A DNA stretch of 64,000 bases from the NCBI RefSeq assembly GCF_021495345.1, contig NZ_CP099397.1:4595001-4659000 (forward strand), in the 5' to 3' direction. The notes under the pieces are model-generated. The model had not been told where the DNA came from and did no database searches. It saw only the letters and a list, made by a program, of their open reading frames with translations. A program made the position numbers and the translations under genes. This document shows positions 19,734 through 31,732 of this stretch, piece after piece (position 1 is the stretch's first letter; each line of letters begins with the position of its first letter). Source of the stretch: Pseudomonas hydrolytica. Its GTDB lineage: Bacteria; Pseudomonadota; Gammaproteobacteria; Pseudomonadales; Pseudomonadaceae.

Positions 19734-20120
19734 GGCGCACCTCTGAGTGCTGAATCACGGTGGCGCGCATTGTAGCGGTTGAATGGCTATCTGGCAGCGC
19801 CACTGGATCAGGCGCGCCAATTCGTCTCACGGCAGAAAGCCCAGCCGCTTTCCCGGCGTGACCTTTATCCAACTGACAAGACACTGACTCAGGTGGTCAC
19901 CTTTAACCCTTGGCACCGGACCGTTGCCGCGCTTACTGCCTTCGAGCGCCTCTCGAGACCGCCCGCCCTTACCGCAAGCGCTAATGGGCCAGATTGAATT
20001 CATGCGCAGGGAGCATCCCGCCACGTCTTCCCCGACGCTCGAACGCCAATCCTGCGCCAGATGCCTGACAAAAGCCGGGCGCGGCATTAGGCTCAGTTGC
20101 AGATCATCGGAGCCTTGAAG
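19734..20120. promoter_or_regulatory. Divergent intergenic region rpe / DUF3530 gene
   Basis: 387 bases without a convincing gene. A sigma70-like promoter for the rightward gene is visible: CTGACA (20065-20070), 17-base spacer, TAGGCT (20088-20093), about 28 bases before the start codon. No clear promoter for rpe and no repeat were recognised. Confidence 0.45.
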
Positions 20121-21098
20121 ATGCGCCCAACTCTGCTTGCCCTACTCGGTTTCTACCTGCTCTCCTGTCTCTCAGCCTGGGCCAAGGAGCCGGCCGAGGA
20201 CGCGCCGACTGATAGCGCCGACACCCCAGCGGCAAGCGAACGCCCTTTGCTGCCCGAACGCAGCGTCAGCGACGCGCAGACGCTGGAGCAACGCCTGGAC
20301 AAACGTGAACAGCAAATGCTGCAGGCTGGTGCCGAGAGCTTTCTCGCCCTGTGGCTGCCCGCCAACGTCGGCGAACCCAGCGGCGCGGTGATTCTGTTGC
20401 CCGGCGACGTGGAAAACGCCGACGGCGCGGCCGCGGTCGGACCGCTTCGGCGCAAGTTGCCGGATGCCGGCTGGCACAGCCTGAGCATCACCCTCCCCGA
20501 TCCGGATGGCGACCCGCTGCCGCCGCGTACCGCCAACTCCGAAACGCCCGCACCAGCTGGCGACGAAGCCAGCGACGCGGAGGCGGAAAGCGCTGCCAAT
20601 GATTCGCCAGAGCCGACAGCCGCACCCGCCGCTCCGGAAATCAGCCCCGAACAGCGGCGCCAGGCGCATGTCGAGCGGGTCATGGCGCGCATCGAGGCGG
20701 CCATCGCCTTCGCCGACCAGCAGCAGGCCAAGGAAATCGTGCTGCTGGGCCATGGCAGCGGAGCGTACTGGGCCGCCCGTTACCTCAGTGAACGCAAGCC
20801 ACAGAACGTGCAGAACCTGCTGATGGTGGCCGCCGAGCTGCCGGCAGGCTTCGCTCCGCCACTGGACGAGTTGGTGGCGCAGCTGCCGGTGGCCACTGGC
20901 GATTTCTACTACAAGGATCAGGCGAGCGAGCGCCAGGCAGCCCTCAAGCGCCTGCAGGCCAGTAAGCGTGCCAAGTTGCCTACTTATATACAGGTGGCCA
21001 TGAAAGCCTTGCCCGGCAACCTGCCGGTTCAGGAGGAACAGTTGTATCGACGCTTGCGCGGCTGGCTGCAACTGCATATCCGCACCAGCGGCGGCTAG
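20121..21098 (+). CDS. DUF3530 family exported alpha/beta-hydrolase-like protein
   Basis: 325 residues. N-terminal signal peptide (MRPTLLALLGFYLLSCLSAWA). The mature protein contains a low-complexity Pro/Ala/Glu insertion at about residues 140-185, and a serine-hydrolase elbow GHGSGAYWAARYL at about residue 210, matching DUF3530 proteins. Start at 20121 was preferred to an upstream TTG because GGAG lies 9 bases upstream and the signal peptide then begins correctly. Function unknown. Convergent with the DjlA-like gene, overlapping it by 4 bases. Confidence 0.85.
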   Translation: MRPTLLALLGFYLLSCLSAWAKEPAEDAPTDSADTPAASERPLLPERSVSDAQTLEQRLDKREQQMLQAGAESFLALWLPANVGEPSGAVILLPGDVENADGAAAVGPLRRKLPDAGWHSLSITLPDPDGDPLPPRTANSETPAPAGDEASDAEAESAANDSPEPTAAPAAPEISPEQRRQAHVERVMARIEAAIAFADQQQAKEIVLLGHGSGAYWAARYLSERKPQNVQNLLMVAAELPAGFAPPLDELVAQLPVATGDFYYKDQASERQAALKRLQASKRAKLPTYIQVAMKALPGNLPVQEEQLYRRLRGWLQLHIRTSGG

Positions 21099-21856
21099 CG
21101 CAGACCTCGACGCTGGCGCACCACCGCATAGGCCTGATGCAACTGACGGGTGGTTTCGGTCGCCTCGCGAATTCGTTCCGGTGAGGCGCCGGAGCCGGCC
21201 AGCTTGTCCGGATGATGGCGGCTGAGCAGGCGGCGATAGGCGCGTTTGATCTGCTCCGGCTCGCTGCCTTCGTTCACCCCGAGCAGGCGCAAGGCCTCCT
21301 GGTAACTGCCACCCGCCGGGGTCGGTTGCTGTCCTCGGCGCGGCGCATATTCCTCGCCCAGGACGTCGAGACGGGCACTGTCCCAGCCCAGCCACTTGCC
21401 CCACAACAGGATCAATTCACGTTCGCTGGGCGGCACTCGTCCGTCGACCCAGGCCATACGCCAACAGGCACGTAGCAGTTGCTCGGCACGCTCGCGCTGG
21501 CGCTGCAGCGGTCGGCGCAGATTGTCGCGCCCGGTCTTGCCACGGGAGAAGGCCTCGATGGCGCGCCGCTGCCCAGCCTCATCGAGCGCCAGACGCTGCA
21601 TCTCCGAGCGCGCCTGCTGGATGTGGCGCTGCACCACGCGGCCATCGCTCTTGGCCAGACGACCGAGCATCAGAAACAGCAATTCGTCGTCCGCCGGGGC
21701 AGCACGTCCGCCAAGGCGCTCGCGCAGATTGTCACAGCCGTGCAGACGCAGGCGGCGATCCAGCGCCTGCCCGAGCAGCCCGCCGAGCAGCGCACCGGGA
21801 ATGCTGGCCAGCGCCAGGCCTGCGGCAGCCCCGAGCATGGTCGCCGGCCAGAGCAC
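21095..21856 (-). CDS. djlA: DjlA-like membrane-anchored DnaJ co-chaperone
   Basis: 253 residues. A glycine-rich N-terminal transmembrane segment (MLGAAAGLALASIPGALLGGLLG), a TerB-like acidic helical domain in the middle, and a C-terminal J domain with the HPD signature (LSRHHPDKLAGSG). DjlA stimulates DnaK ATPase at the inner membrane. GTG start directly abuts the murU stop codon (TAGGTG), with a GGAGGT upstream inside murU, indicating coupled translation. Confidence 0.9.
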   Translation of the reverse strand: MLWPATMLGAAAGLALASIPGALLGGLLGQALDRRLRLHGCDNLRERLGGRAAPADDELLFLMLGRLAKSDGRVVQRHIQQARSEMQRLALDEAGQRRAIEAFSRGKTGRDNLRRPLQRQRERAEQLLRACWRMAWVDGRVPPSERELILLWGKWLGWDSARLDVLGEEYAPRRGQQPTPAGGSYQEALRLLGVNEGSEPEQIKRAYRRLLSRHHPDKLAGSGASPERIREATETTRQLHQAYAVVRQRRGLR

Positions 21857-23550
<1,694 letters not shown>

Positions 23551-23674
23551 CAAGGGGTCTCCGACGGCGCTAGCCGTTGCGCGGGTCATGCTTTATTATC
23601 CAGCATCTTTTTCAGCCCATCGAGAGGCGTGCGGCCCCTGGGCCGGTAGCGCGCAGGAAGCCCGGACTAACAAG

Positions 23675-26440
23675 ATGGCAGTAAAACACCCCGCGTTCCG
23701 CAAGAAATTCCCGCTGCTGGTTACCGGCAGTCTTCTGGCCTTACAGCCCGCGTTCAGCCTACAGTCCTTTGCCGCCGAGCAATACGATTGCCAGGCGTCG
23801 CCTACGGGCGGCTGGGCCTGTGCGCCAAAGACAGCCACCAGCGCCCTGCCTCCGCGTCCACAGCACAGCCGTAGCGCTGTCAGCACCACCAGCGGCTCTG
23901 CCACAGCAACTGCCACCAAGCAGGAACCGGCTCCGGTGTTGGTCACCGAGAGCAAGGGGCGCGCCCTGGCTTCGCGCAGTCCTGATTACAGTCATTTGGA
24001 CTGGGTCCCGCGCGATAAGTTGACCGCCGCTCAGCTGGCCGAAGCAGGTCCCTACTGCGCGGGCGCCTATATCGAGCCCCTGCGTCCGGGCATGGATGAC
24101 ACCACCCCGCTCGACGAGTCGCCGATGTACGTGTCGGCCAAGGCCTCGCGCTACGAGCAGGAAAAGCAGATCGCCACCCTGGCCGGCGACGTGGTTCTGC
24201 GCCAGTCCGGCATGCAGGTCGAGGCCGACGAGGCCAGCCTGCACCAGGCCGAAAACCGCGGCGAGCTGGTCGGCAACGTGCGCCTGCGCGACAAGGGCAC
24301 GCTGGTGGTCGGTGACCGCGCCGAGCTGCAACTCGACAACGGCGAAGCCCGTATCGACAACGCCGAATACGTGATGCATCAGGCTCACGTGCGCGGCAGC
24401 GCGCTCTACGCCAAGCGTGAAGAGACCGCGATCATCCGCCTCAAGGACGGCACCTACACCCGCTGCGAGCCGGGTGACAATGCCTGGCACCTGAAGGGCA
24501 ACAACGTCACCCTGAACCCGGCGACCGGATTCGGTACCGCGACCAACGTGACACTGCGGGTCAAGGACATTCCGGTGTTCTACACCCCGTACATCTATTT
24601 CCCGATCGACGACCGTCGCCAGTCCGGCTTCCTGCCGCCGAGCATGGGCACCTCCAGCGACAACGGCTTCTCGCTGCAGACCCCCTACTACTTCAACCTG
24701 GCGCCGAACTACGACGCCACGCTCTACCCCACCTATATGGCCAAGCGTGGCCTGCTGATGGAAGGCGAATTCCGCTACCTGACCGAGAGCAGCGAAGGCC
24801 AGGTCGGCGGTGCATGGCTCAACGACCAGGAAGACGAGCGCAAGCTGCAGTCCGAATACGAAGACCAGCGCTGGATGTACAGCTGGCAGCACAAGCAGGG
24901 CCTGAATTCGCGCCTGCTGGCCGAAGTCGACTACACCGACATCAGCGACCCCTACTACTTCCAGGATCTCGATACCGACCTGGGTATCGAAACGACCACC
25001 TACGTGAACCAGCGCGGCACGCTGACTTATCGTGGCGACAGCTATCGCGCTCGCCTGAATCTGCATGCGTATGAGCTGGCAAACATCACCGACGTAACGC
25101 CATACGACCGCCTGCCGCAGATCACCCTCGACGGCAAGCTGCCGTTCAACCCGGGTGGCCTGGACTTCACTTACGGCACCGAGTACGTACGCTTCGATCG
25201 CGATCTGCGTTCGGGCTTCTTCATCAACGAAGACGGCGTCGCCGAACAAAGCTGGTATGACACGCGTATTCGCGGCCTGGCGCGTGCTACCGGTGAACGA
25301 GTACATCTCGAGCCTGCTGTCAGCCTGCCGCTGGATTGGACCTGGGGCTTTATCAAGCCGCAGGTCAAATACATGCAGACCCATTACGACATCAGCCTGG
25401 ACCAGCAGGGCAAGAACACTCTGCTTGCCGAGCAGACCTACAAGGGTACGCAAAATCGCGGCGTCGGTCTGTTCAGCGTCGACAGCGGCCTGTACTTCGA
25501 CCGCAACACCCAGCTGTTCGGCAAGGACTTCCGCCAGACCCTGGAGCCGCGCGCCTTTTATCTCTACGTACCGGAAGAGGATCAGACCGACATTCCGATC
25601 TTCGACACTGGCGAGCCGACCTTCAGCTACGCCTCGCTGTGGCGCGAGAACCGCTTCAGCGGCAAGGACCGTATCGGCGACGAGAACAAGCTGTCGCTGG
25701 GCGTGACCAGCCGCTGGATCGAGCCCAACGGCTTCGAGCGCCAGCGCTTCAGCATCGGCCAGGCCTTCTACTTCGAGGATCGCAAGGTACAACTGGCAGG
25801 TATCGATTACCGCGGCCGCCAGGACGCGACCTCGGACGTATCGCCTTACGCGCTGGAGTACCTGTATCGCTTCAACCGCGACTGGCGCTTCTCCTCCACC
25901 TTCAACTGGGATCCGGACCAGCACGCCACCCGCTCGGGCAGCGCAATGTTCCACTACCAGCCGGAAGACAACCCGAACAAGGTGGTCAACCTGGGCTATC
26001 GCTATCGTAACGACACCGTGCGCTACGACCGCGACAGCGGCACCTGGACCACCAACCCGGACTATGGCACCCCGGGCAGCCCCAACTACATCAAGAACTA
26101 CTACAAGATCGACCAGCATGACTTCTCCGTCATCTGGCCGCTGGTTCCACAGTGGAGCCTGATCTCGCGCTGGCAGTACGACTACGGCCGCAACCGTACC
26201 CTGGAAGCCTTCGGTGGCTTCGAGTACGACAGCTGCTGCTGGAAGCTGCGCCTGATCAACCGCTACTGGATCGACTACGACGAAGTCAGCCTCAACCCAT
26301 CGCGCAACGACGAGCCGGACCGCGGCATCTTCCTGCAGATCGTCCTCAAGGGCCTCGGCGGCGTTGTTGGCAACAAGGTGGAAACTTTCCTCGACCAAGG
26401 CATTCAAGGTTACCGTGAACGTGAAGACCAAGCTTTCTGA
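23675..26440 (+). CDS. lptD: LPS-assembly outer membrane protein LptD
   Basis: Inserts lipopolysaccharide into the outer leaflet together with LptE. 921 residues, normal for Pseudomonas. Basic N terminus and signal peptide ([17 protein letters not shown], cleavage near residue 33), periplasmic OstA jellyroll ([21 protein letters not shown]), then a large beta barrel rich in alternating aromatic strands. Start at 23675 was chosen since it opens the signal peptide. Essential gene; it overlaps the start of surA, whose product chaperones it. Confidence 0.96.
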   Translation: MAVKHPAFRKKFPLLVTGSLLALQPAFSLQSFAAEQYDCQASPTGGWACAPKTATSALPPRPQHSRSAVSTTSGSATATATKQEPAPVLVTESKGRALASRSPDYSHLDWVPRDKLTAAQLAEAGPYCAGAYIEPLRPGMDDTTPLDESPMYVSAKASRYEQEKQIATLAGDVVLRQSGMQVEADEASLHQAENRGELVGNVRLRDKGTLVVGDRAELQLDNGEARIDNAEYVMHQAHVRGSALYAKREETAIIRLKDGTYTRCEPGDNAWHLKGNNVTLNPATGFGTATNVTLRVKDIPVFYTPYIYFPIDDRRQSGFLPPSMGTSSDNGFSLQTPYYFNLAPNYDATLYPTYMAKRGLLMEGEFRYLTESSEGQVGGAWLNDQEDERKLQSEYEDQRWMYSWQHKQGLNSRLLAEVDYTDISDPYYFQDLDTDLGIETTTYVNQRGTLTYRGDSYRARLNLHAYELANITDVTPYDRLPQITLDGKLPFNPGGLDFTYGTEYVRFDRDLRSGFFINEDGVAEQSWYDTRIRGLARATGERVHLEPAVSLPLDWTWGFIKPQVKYMQTHYDISLDQQGKNTLLAEQTYKGTQNRGVGLFSVDSGLYFDRNTQLFGKDFRQTLEPRAFYLYVPEEDQTDIPIFDTGEPTFSYASLWRENRFSGKDRIGDENKLSLGVTSRWIEPNGFERQRFSIGQAFYFEDRKVQLAGIDYRGRQDATSDVSPYALEYLYRFNRDWRFSSTFNWDPDQHATRSGSAMFHYQPEDNPNKVVNLGYRYRNDTVRYDRDSGTWTTNPDYGTPGSPNYIKNYYKIDQHDFSVIWPLVPQWSLISRWQYDYGRNRTLEAFGGFEYDSCCWKLRLINRYWIDYDEVSLNPSRNDEPDRGIFLQIVLKGLGGVVGNKVETFLDQGIQGYREREDQAF

Positions 26441-27713
26441 TCGCCTGCGCCCCCTGCTGTTGGGCGCGGCGCTGCTGGCGGCAACGGCTCAGGCCCAAGT
26501 TCGCCCTCTCGACCGCGTAGTGGCCATCGTCGACAACGACGTGGTCATGCAGAGCCAGCTCGACGCGCGTCTGCGTGAAGTGCAGCAAACCATCGACAAG
26601 CGCGGCGGCGCCCTGCCGCCCGAGCACGTGCTGAGCCAGCAGGTGCTCGAGCGTCTGATCATCGAGAACATCCAGCTGCAGATCGGCGAGCGCTCCGGCA
26701 TCCGCATCACCGACGAGGAACTGAACCAGGCCATGGGCACCATCGCCCAGCGCAACGGCATGTCGCTGGAACAGTTCCGCCAGGCCTTGGCGCGCGACGG
26801 GCTGTCCTACGCCGACGCGCGTGACCAGGTACGTCGCGAGATGATCATCAGCCGCGTGCGTCAGCGCCGCGTGGCCGAGCGCATCCAGGTCACCGACCAG
26901 GAGGTGCAGAACTTCCTCGCCTCCGATCTGGGCAAGATGCAGCTGTCGGAAGAGTTCCGCCTGGCCAACATCCTCATCCCGGTTTCCGAAGGCGCCTCCT
27001 CCAGCGAAATCCAGGCTGCCGACCGCCAGGCCCGCGAGCTGTATCAGCAGCTGCAGCAGGGCGCGGACTTCGCCCAGCTGGCCATTTCCCGCTCGGCCAG
27101 CGAAACCGCGCTGGAAGGCGGCGAGATGGGCTGGCGCAAGGCCGGACAGCTGCCGCCACCTTTCGACAGCATGATCAGCCAGCTGAACCCGGGCGAGGTC
27201 ACCGAGCCGGTGCGCACGCCGGGCGGCTTCATCATCCTCAAGCTGATCGAGAAGCGCGGTGGCGACACCCAGGTGCGTGACGAAGTGCATGTGCGCCACA
27301 TCCTGATCAAGCCCAGCGAGATCCGCAGCCCCGAGGAAACCCGCCGCCTGGTGGAGCGCCTGTACCAGCGCATCGTCGCCGGCGAGGACTTCGCCGAGCT
27401 GGCCAAGAGTTTCTCCGAGGATCCGGGCTCGGCCCTCAACGGCGGCGATCTCAACTGGATCGATCCCAACGCCCTGGTACCCGAGTTCCGCCAGGTGATG
27501 AGCGAGACCGCCAGCGGCGAGCTGTCCAAGCCGTTCCAGACCCAGTTCGGCTGGCACGTACTGCAGGTCATGGGCCGCCGCGCCACCGACAGCAGCACGC
27601 AGTTCCGCGAGCAGCAAGCTGCCAACCTGCTGCGCAACCGCAAGTATGACGAAGAGCTGCAGGCCTGGCTGCGCCAGATCCGCGACGAAGCCTACGTCGA
27701 AACCAAGCTGTAA
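26415..27713 (+). CDS. surA: Periplasmic peptidyl-prolyl isomerase SurA
   Basis: Outer-membrane protein chaperone. 432 residues: signal peptide ([17 protein letters not shown]), N-terminal chaperone domain, two parvulin domains at about residues 175-275 and 285-385 (second: [16 protein letters not shown] ... [14 protein letters not shown]). Start taken at the GTG at 26415, with AAGG 5 bases upstream, inside the lptD 3' end; the GTG at 26421 is the alternative. Overlap with lptD suggests coupled synthesis of client and chaperone. Confidence 0.95.
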   Translation: MNVKTKLSDRLRPLLLGAALLAATAQAQVRPLDRVVAIVDNDVVMQSQLDARLREVQQTIDKRGGALPPEHVLSQQVLERLIIENIQLQIGERSGIRITDEELNQAMGTIAQRNGMSLEQFRQALARDGLSYADARDQVRREMIISRVRQRRVAERIQVTDQEVQNFLASDLGKMQLSEEFRLANILIPVSEGASSSEIQAADRQARELYQQLQQGADFAQLAISRSASETALEGGEMGWRKAGQLPPPFDSMISQLNPGEVTEPVRTPGGFIILKLIEKRGGDTQVRDEVHVRHILIKPSEIRSPEETRRLVERLYQRIVAGEDFAELAKSFSEDPGSALNGGDLNWIDPNALVPEFRQVMSETASGELSKPFQTQFGWHVLQVMGRRATDSSTQFREQQAANLLRNRKYDEELQAWLRQIRDEAYVETKL

Positions 27714-27730
27714 CAGCCGTTCCGAACGCA

Positions 27731-27759
27731 AGAGCCCGGCCCAGCGCCGGGCTTTTTCG
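27731..27759 (+). terminator. Intrinsic terminator after surA
   Basis: Stem AGCCCGGC / GCCGGGCT (27733-27752) with short loop followed by TTTTT. It precedes pdxA, so transcription of pdxA-apaH may be partly independent of lptD-surA. Confidence 0.8.
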
Positions 27760-27811
27760 TTCCTGGCCCGGCGGCGTACACTGGCGCCCCGCGTCGTCAC
27801 CGAGACCGACC

Positions 27812-28825
27812 ATGAATACGCAGCAACGCTTTGCCCTCACCCCTGGCGAGCCAGCCGGCATAGGCCCGGATCTTTGCCTTCTGCTGGCACGCGAGGCCCA
27901 GCCAGTACCACTGGTGGCCATCGCCAGCCTGGCACTGCTGGCCGAGCGGGCGCAGCAGCTGGGGCTGGCCATCGAGTTGCTGGCGGTAGGCCCCGAACAA
28001 TGGCCGGATAGCCCGGCAGCAGCCGGCAGCCTGTATGTCTGGGATACACCGCTCGCTGTCCCGGCGCACGCCGGCCGCCTCGATCCGGCCAACGCCGGTT
28101 ACGTGCTGGAAACGCTCACCCGCGCCGGACAAGGCTGTCTGGATGGCACCTTCGCCGCGATGATCACCGCCCCGGTGCACAAGGGCGTGATCAACGAGGC
28201 CGGCATCGCCTTCTCCGGGCACACCGAGTTTCTCGCCGAACTGACCGCGACCGAGCAGGTGGTGATGATGCTCGCCACCCGTGGCCTGCGCGTGGCGCTG
28301 GTCACCACGCACCTGCCGCTCAGGGATGTAGCCGCCGCCATCACCGCCGAGCGTCTGCAGCGGGTGACGCGCATTCTGCATGCCGACCTGCAGGCCAAGT
28401 TCGGCATTGCCGCGCCGCGCATTCTGGTATGCGGGCTCAACCCTCATGCGGGCGAAGGCGGTCATCTGGGCCGCGAAGAAATCGAGATCATCGAGCCGAC
28501 GCTGGAGCGTCTGCGCACCGAAGGCATGAACCTCATCGGCCCGCTGCCGGCCGATACCCTGTTCACCCCCAAGCATCTCGAGCACGCCGATGCGGTGCTC
28601 GCCATGTACCACGACCAGGGCCTGCCCGTGCTCAAGTTCAAGGGTTTCGGTGCGGCGCTGAACGTGACCCTGGGCCTGCCGATCATCCGCACCTCGGTCG
28701 ATCACGGCACCGCGCTGGACCTGGCCGGCAGCGGCAACATCGACACCGGCAGCCTGCAGGTGGCGCTGGAAACCGCCTACCAGATGGCGGCAGCCACCAG
28801 CGGCAAGTCACAAGCGGCGAGTTAA
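27812..28825 (+). CDS. pdxA: 4-hydroxythreonine-4-phosphate dehydrogenase
   Basis: NAD-dependent oxidation step in pyridoxal phosphate synthesis. 337 residues: [13 protein letters not shown] at the N terminus, metal-binding histidines in [12 protein letters not shown] and in the [12 protein letters not shown] and [11 protein letters not shown] segments. Usual length; lies in the conserved lptD-surA-pdxA-rsmA order. Confidence 0.96.
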   Translation: MNTQQRFALTPGEPAGIGPDLCLLLAREAQPVPLVAIASLALLAERAQQLGLAIELLAVGPEQWPDSPAAAGSLYVWDTPLAVPAHAGRLDPANAGYVLETLTRAGQGCLDGTFAAMITAPVHKGVINEAGIAFSGHTEFLAELTATEQVVMMLATRGLRVALVTTHLPLRDVAAAITAERLQRVTRILHADLQAKFGIAAPRILVCGLNPHAGEGGHLGREEIEIIEPTLERLRTEGMNLIGPLPADTLFTPKHLEHADAVLAMYHDQGLPVLKFKGFGAALNVTLGLPIIRTSVDHGTALDLAGSGNIDTGSLQVALETAYQMAAATSGKSQAAS

Positions 28826-28842
28826 TGGCGGCCGGCCATAGG

Positions 28843-28900
28843 GCCCGGCTGCAATCCGGGTCCAGCGCCGCCCTGTTTTCCCGGATTGCATCCGGGCTAC
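28843..28900. repeat. Pseudomonas intergenic inverted repeat (CCGGATTGCATCCGG type)
   Basis: Arms GCCCGGCTGCAATCCGGG (28843-28860) and CCCGGATTGCATCCGGGC (28880-28897) in inverted orientation. The same core recurs at 38558-38616, so this is a dispersed repeat family. It lies between pdxA and rsmA. Confidence 0.75.
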
Positions 28901-29041
28901 GCCTCGCCAGCGTCACAAAATCCGCGCGCGCGACGCGCGTGCCTACAGCCGCAGCGTCTTTCGCTGTTAAACTGCGCGACTTTGCCTTATCGCTCTCGGC
29001 TCCTGCTTGATGCTTGCAGCCTGAGGCTTGGAGCTGTCGCC

Positions 29042-29851
29042 ATGTCCGAATACCAACACCGCGCGCGCAAGCGCTTCGGCCAGAACTTCCTGCACGATGC
29101 CGGCGTCATCGACCGCATCCTGCGCGCCATTCGCGCCAAGGAAGGCGAGCGCCTGCTGGAAATCGGGCCGGGCCAGGGCGCCATCACCGAGGGCTTGCTC
29201 GGCAGCGGCGCGCAGCTCGACGTGATCGAACTGGACCTCGACCTGATTCCCATCCTGCAAGGCAAGTTCGGCGACAATCCGCGCTTTCGCCTGAACCAGG
29301 GCGACGCGCTGAAATTCGACTTCGCCCGCCTTGAGGCCGCTCCCGGCAGCCTGCGCGTGGTCGGCAACCTGCCCTACAACATCTCCACCCCGCTGATTTT
29401 CCACCTGCTGGACAACGCGCCACTGATTCGCGACATGCACTTCATGCTGCAGAAGGAAGTGGTCGAGCGCATGGCCGCCGGTCCGGGCGGTGGTGATTGG
29501 GGCCGGCTGTCGATCATGGTGCAATACCATTGCCGCGTGGAGCACCTGTTCAACGTCGGCCCCGGTGCCTTCAATCCGCCGCCCAAGGTCGATTCGGCCA
29601 TCGTGCGCCTGGTGCCGCATGAGGTGCTGCCGCACCCGGCCAAGGACCACCGCCTGCTCGAACGCGTCGTGCGCGAAGCCTTCAACCAGCGCCGCAAGAC
29701 GCTGCGCAACACGCTCAAGCAGTTGCTGCCCGCCGAGGCCATCGAAGCGGCCGGCGTCGACGGCAGCCTGCGGCCGGAACAGCTGGACCTGGCCGCCTTC
29801 GTTCGTCTGGCTGATCAGCTCGCCCTGCAGCCCGCGTCCGCACAGGACTAA
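29042..29851 (+). CDS. rsmA: 16S rRNA (A1518/A1519-N6) dimethyltransferase (KsgA)
   Basis: Dimethylates two adjacent adenines in helix 45 of 16S rRNA during late 30S assembly. 269 residues: [14 protein letters not shown] motif [15 protein letters not shown], and catalytic motif [12 protein letters not shown]. Start at 29042 begins the family sequence [14 protein letters not shown]; the open frame extends 52 codons upstream through non-family sequence. Between pdxA and apaG. Confidence 0.96.
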   Translation: MSEYQHRARKRFGQNFLHDAGVIDRILRAIRAKEGERLLEIGPGQGAITEGLLGSGAQLDVIELDLDLIPILQGKFGDNPRFRLNQGDALKFDFARLEAAPGSLRVVGNLPYNISTPLIFHLLDNAPLIRDMHFMLQKEVVERMAAGPGGGDWGRLSIMVQYHCRVEHLFNVGPGAFNPPPKVDSAIVRLVPHEVLPHPAKDHRLLERVVREAFNQRRKTLRNTLKQLLPAEAIEAAGVDGSLRPEQLDLAAFVRLADQLALQPASAQD

Positions 29852-29880
29852 ACTGCCAATACGCTCAACGGATCTCCCGC

Positions 29881-30261
29881 ATGTCCGACCCTCGTTATCA
29901 GATCGACGTCAGCGTCACCACCCGCTATCTGGCTGCGCAATCGCAGCCGGAGCAGAACCGTTATGCGTTCTCCTACACCGTGACCATCGTCAACAATGGC
30001 CAGCTGCCAGCCAAACTGCTGTCGCGCCACTGGATCATCACCGATGGCGACGGCCGCGTGCAGGAAGTACGAGGCGCCGGGGTCGTGGGCCAGCAGCCCG
30101 ATATCGCCCCGGGCGCCAGCCACACCTACAGCAGCGGCACGGTGATGGCCACGCAGGTCGGCATCATGCAGGGCAGCTATCAGATGCTCGCCGAAGACGG
30201 CAAACGCTTCGATGCGACCATCGCGCCGTTCCGTCTGGCCGTACCGGGAGCCCTTCACTGA
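29881..30261 (+). CDS. apaG: Co2+/Mg2+ efflux-associated protein ApaG
   Basis: 126-residue immunoglobulin-like DUF525 protein: [38 protein letters not shown], and [13 protein letters not shown] [10 protein letters not shown]. Molecular role is not settled. Its stop codon overlaps the apaH start (TGATGG), so apaG-apaH are translationally coupled. Confidence 0.95.
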   Translation: MSDPRYQIDVSVTTRYLAAQSQPEQNRYAFSYTVTIVNNGQLPAKLLSRHWIITDGDGRVQEVRGAGVVGQQPDIAPGASHTYSSGTVMATQVGIMQGSYQMLAEDGKRFDATIAPFRLAVPGALH

Positions 30262-31079
30262 TGGCCGTCTACGCCGTCGGCGACCTGCAGGGCTGCCTGC
30301 AACCGCTCAAGTGCCTGCTGGAACAGGTGGCCTTCGACCCGGCTCAGGATCAGCTGTGGCTGGTGGGCGATCTGGTCAACCGCGGCCCGCAGTCGCTGGA
30401 AACCCTGCGTTTTCTCTACTCCATCCGCCACGCCCTGACCTGCGTGCTGGGCAATCATGATCTGCACCTGCTGGCCGTGGCGCACAATATCGAGCGCCTG
30501 AAGAAGGGCGACACCCTGCGCGAAATTCTCGACGCACCGGACCGCGACGATCTGCTCGATTGGCTGCGCCTGCAGAAGCTGGTGCACCACGACGCCGAGC
30601 GTCAGATCACCCTGGTGCATGCCGGCATCCCGCCGCAATGGAGCCTGGCCAAGGCGCTCAAGCGCGCCGCCGAAGTCGAGGAAGTGCTGCGCGACGATGC
30701 CCGCCTACCACTGTTTCTCGATGGCATGTACGGCAACGAGCCGGCGAAATGGAACAAGGACCTGCACGGCGTGACCCGCCTGCGGGTGATCACCAACTAT
30801 TTCACCCGCATGCGCTTCTGCACCGCCGACGGCACGCTCGACCTGAAGAGCAAGGAGGGCGTGGGCAGCGCACCGCCCGGCTTCGCCCCCTGGTTCAGCC
30901 ATCCGCAGCGCAAGATGCGCGGCGAGAAGATCATCTTCGGCCATTGGGCGGCGCTCGATGGCAACTGCCAGGAGCCCGGCCTCTATGCCCTGGATACCGG
31001 CTGCGTCTGGGGCGGCGCGATGACCCTGCTGAACGTCGACAGCGGCGCGCTTCATCGCTGCACCTGTCCCAAGCAATAA
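30261..31079 (+). CDS. apaH: Symmetrical bis(5'-nucleosyl)-tetraphosphatase
   Basis: Hydrolyses Ap4A to two ADP; also decaps Np4-capped RNA in E. coli. 272 residues with metallophosphatase motifs [27 protein letters not shown] and FGHWAALDG. Starts at the ATG overlapping the apaG stop. End of the lptD-to-apaH cluster. Confidence 0.96.
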   Translation: MAVYAVGDLQGCLQPLKCLLEQVAFDPAQDQLWLVGDLVNRGPQSLETLRFLYSIRHALTCVLGNHDLHLLAVAHNIERLKKGDTLREILDAPDRDDLLDWLRLQKLVHHDAERQITLVHAGIPPQWSLAKALKRAAEVEEVLRDDARLPLFLDGMYGNEPAKWNKDLHGVTRLRVITNYFTRMRFCTADGTLDLKSKEGVGSAPPGFAPWFSHPQRKMRGEKIIFGHWAALDGNCQEPGLYALDTGCVWGGAMTLLNVDSGALHRCTCPKQ

Positions 31080-31120
31080 GCGCCCGAGGCACACCCAAGA
31101 TCACTCGAAGGTCCCCGAAC

Positions 31121-31450
31121 ATGAGCGAATTCAAGCGAATTTCCCCGCAACAAGCCCAGGAGCTGCGCAGCAATGGCGCGGTGGTTGTCGACATCCGCGA
31201 CCCGCAGAGCTTCGCACTTGGCCATATCAGCGGCTCACGGCACCTGGACAACCACTCCTTGCACGATTTCATCACCCACGCCGACCTCGATGCGCCGCTG
31301 ATCGTCTCCTGCTATCACGGCAACTCCAGCCAGAGCGCGGCCGCCTACCTGGCAGGCCAGGGCTTTAGCGAGGTGTACAGCCTCGACGGCGGATTCGAGC
31401 TGTGGCGCGCAACCTTCCCCAGCGAAACCGCGCAAGGCAGCGAAGAATAA
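31121..31450 (+). CDS. glpE: Thiosulfate sulfurtransferase GlpE (single rhodanese domain)
   Basis: 109 residues. Active-site loop [13 protein letters not shown] contains the persulfide-forming cysteine; [15 protein letters not shown] is the CH2A motif. Transfers sulfur from thiosulfate to thiol acceptors or cyanide. Follows apaH by 41 bases as in P. aeruginosa, not associated with glp genes. Confidence 0.92.
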   Translation: MSEFKRISPQQAQELRSNGAVVVDIRDPQSFALGHISGSRHLDNHSLHDFITHADLDAPLIVSCYHGNSSQSAAAYLAGQGFSEVYSLDGGFELWRATFPSETAQGSEE

Positions 31451-31732
31451 TTTTCGCCGAACCGGCAGGCCCCGCCCCCTCTGGCCTGCCGAGCTTTCCC
31501 GACGCACGGTAACATCCAGTTATCGTTGTCCCCGCCTTGACGCTCGGCAGAACGAACTATTCTGTTACTCAGGCCATCCCACTCAAGGTAGAGCCGGCCA
31601 ACCGGCATCGGGCCATCGGTAACGACCTTTTAGGGTTTTGGGGGATTCTTCCCGGCTTGTCCTGAGCCGGGGTCATCCAGCACCCGCACGACCGATCCCG
31701 AGCCAGCTTTCAGCATCGAGCGAGGTGAAGTC

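Noticed and set aside
19779..19997. 72-codon frame in the rpe/DUF3530 gap
   Set aside because: No ribosome binding site, no family resemblance, overlaps expected promoter DNA.
23759..26431. 890-codon open frame antisense to lptD
   Set aside because: It is the GC-rich shadow of a complete, family-length lptD; its translation has no domain pattern.
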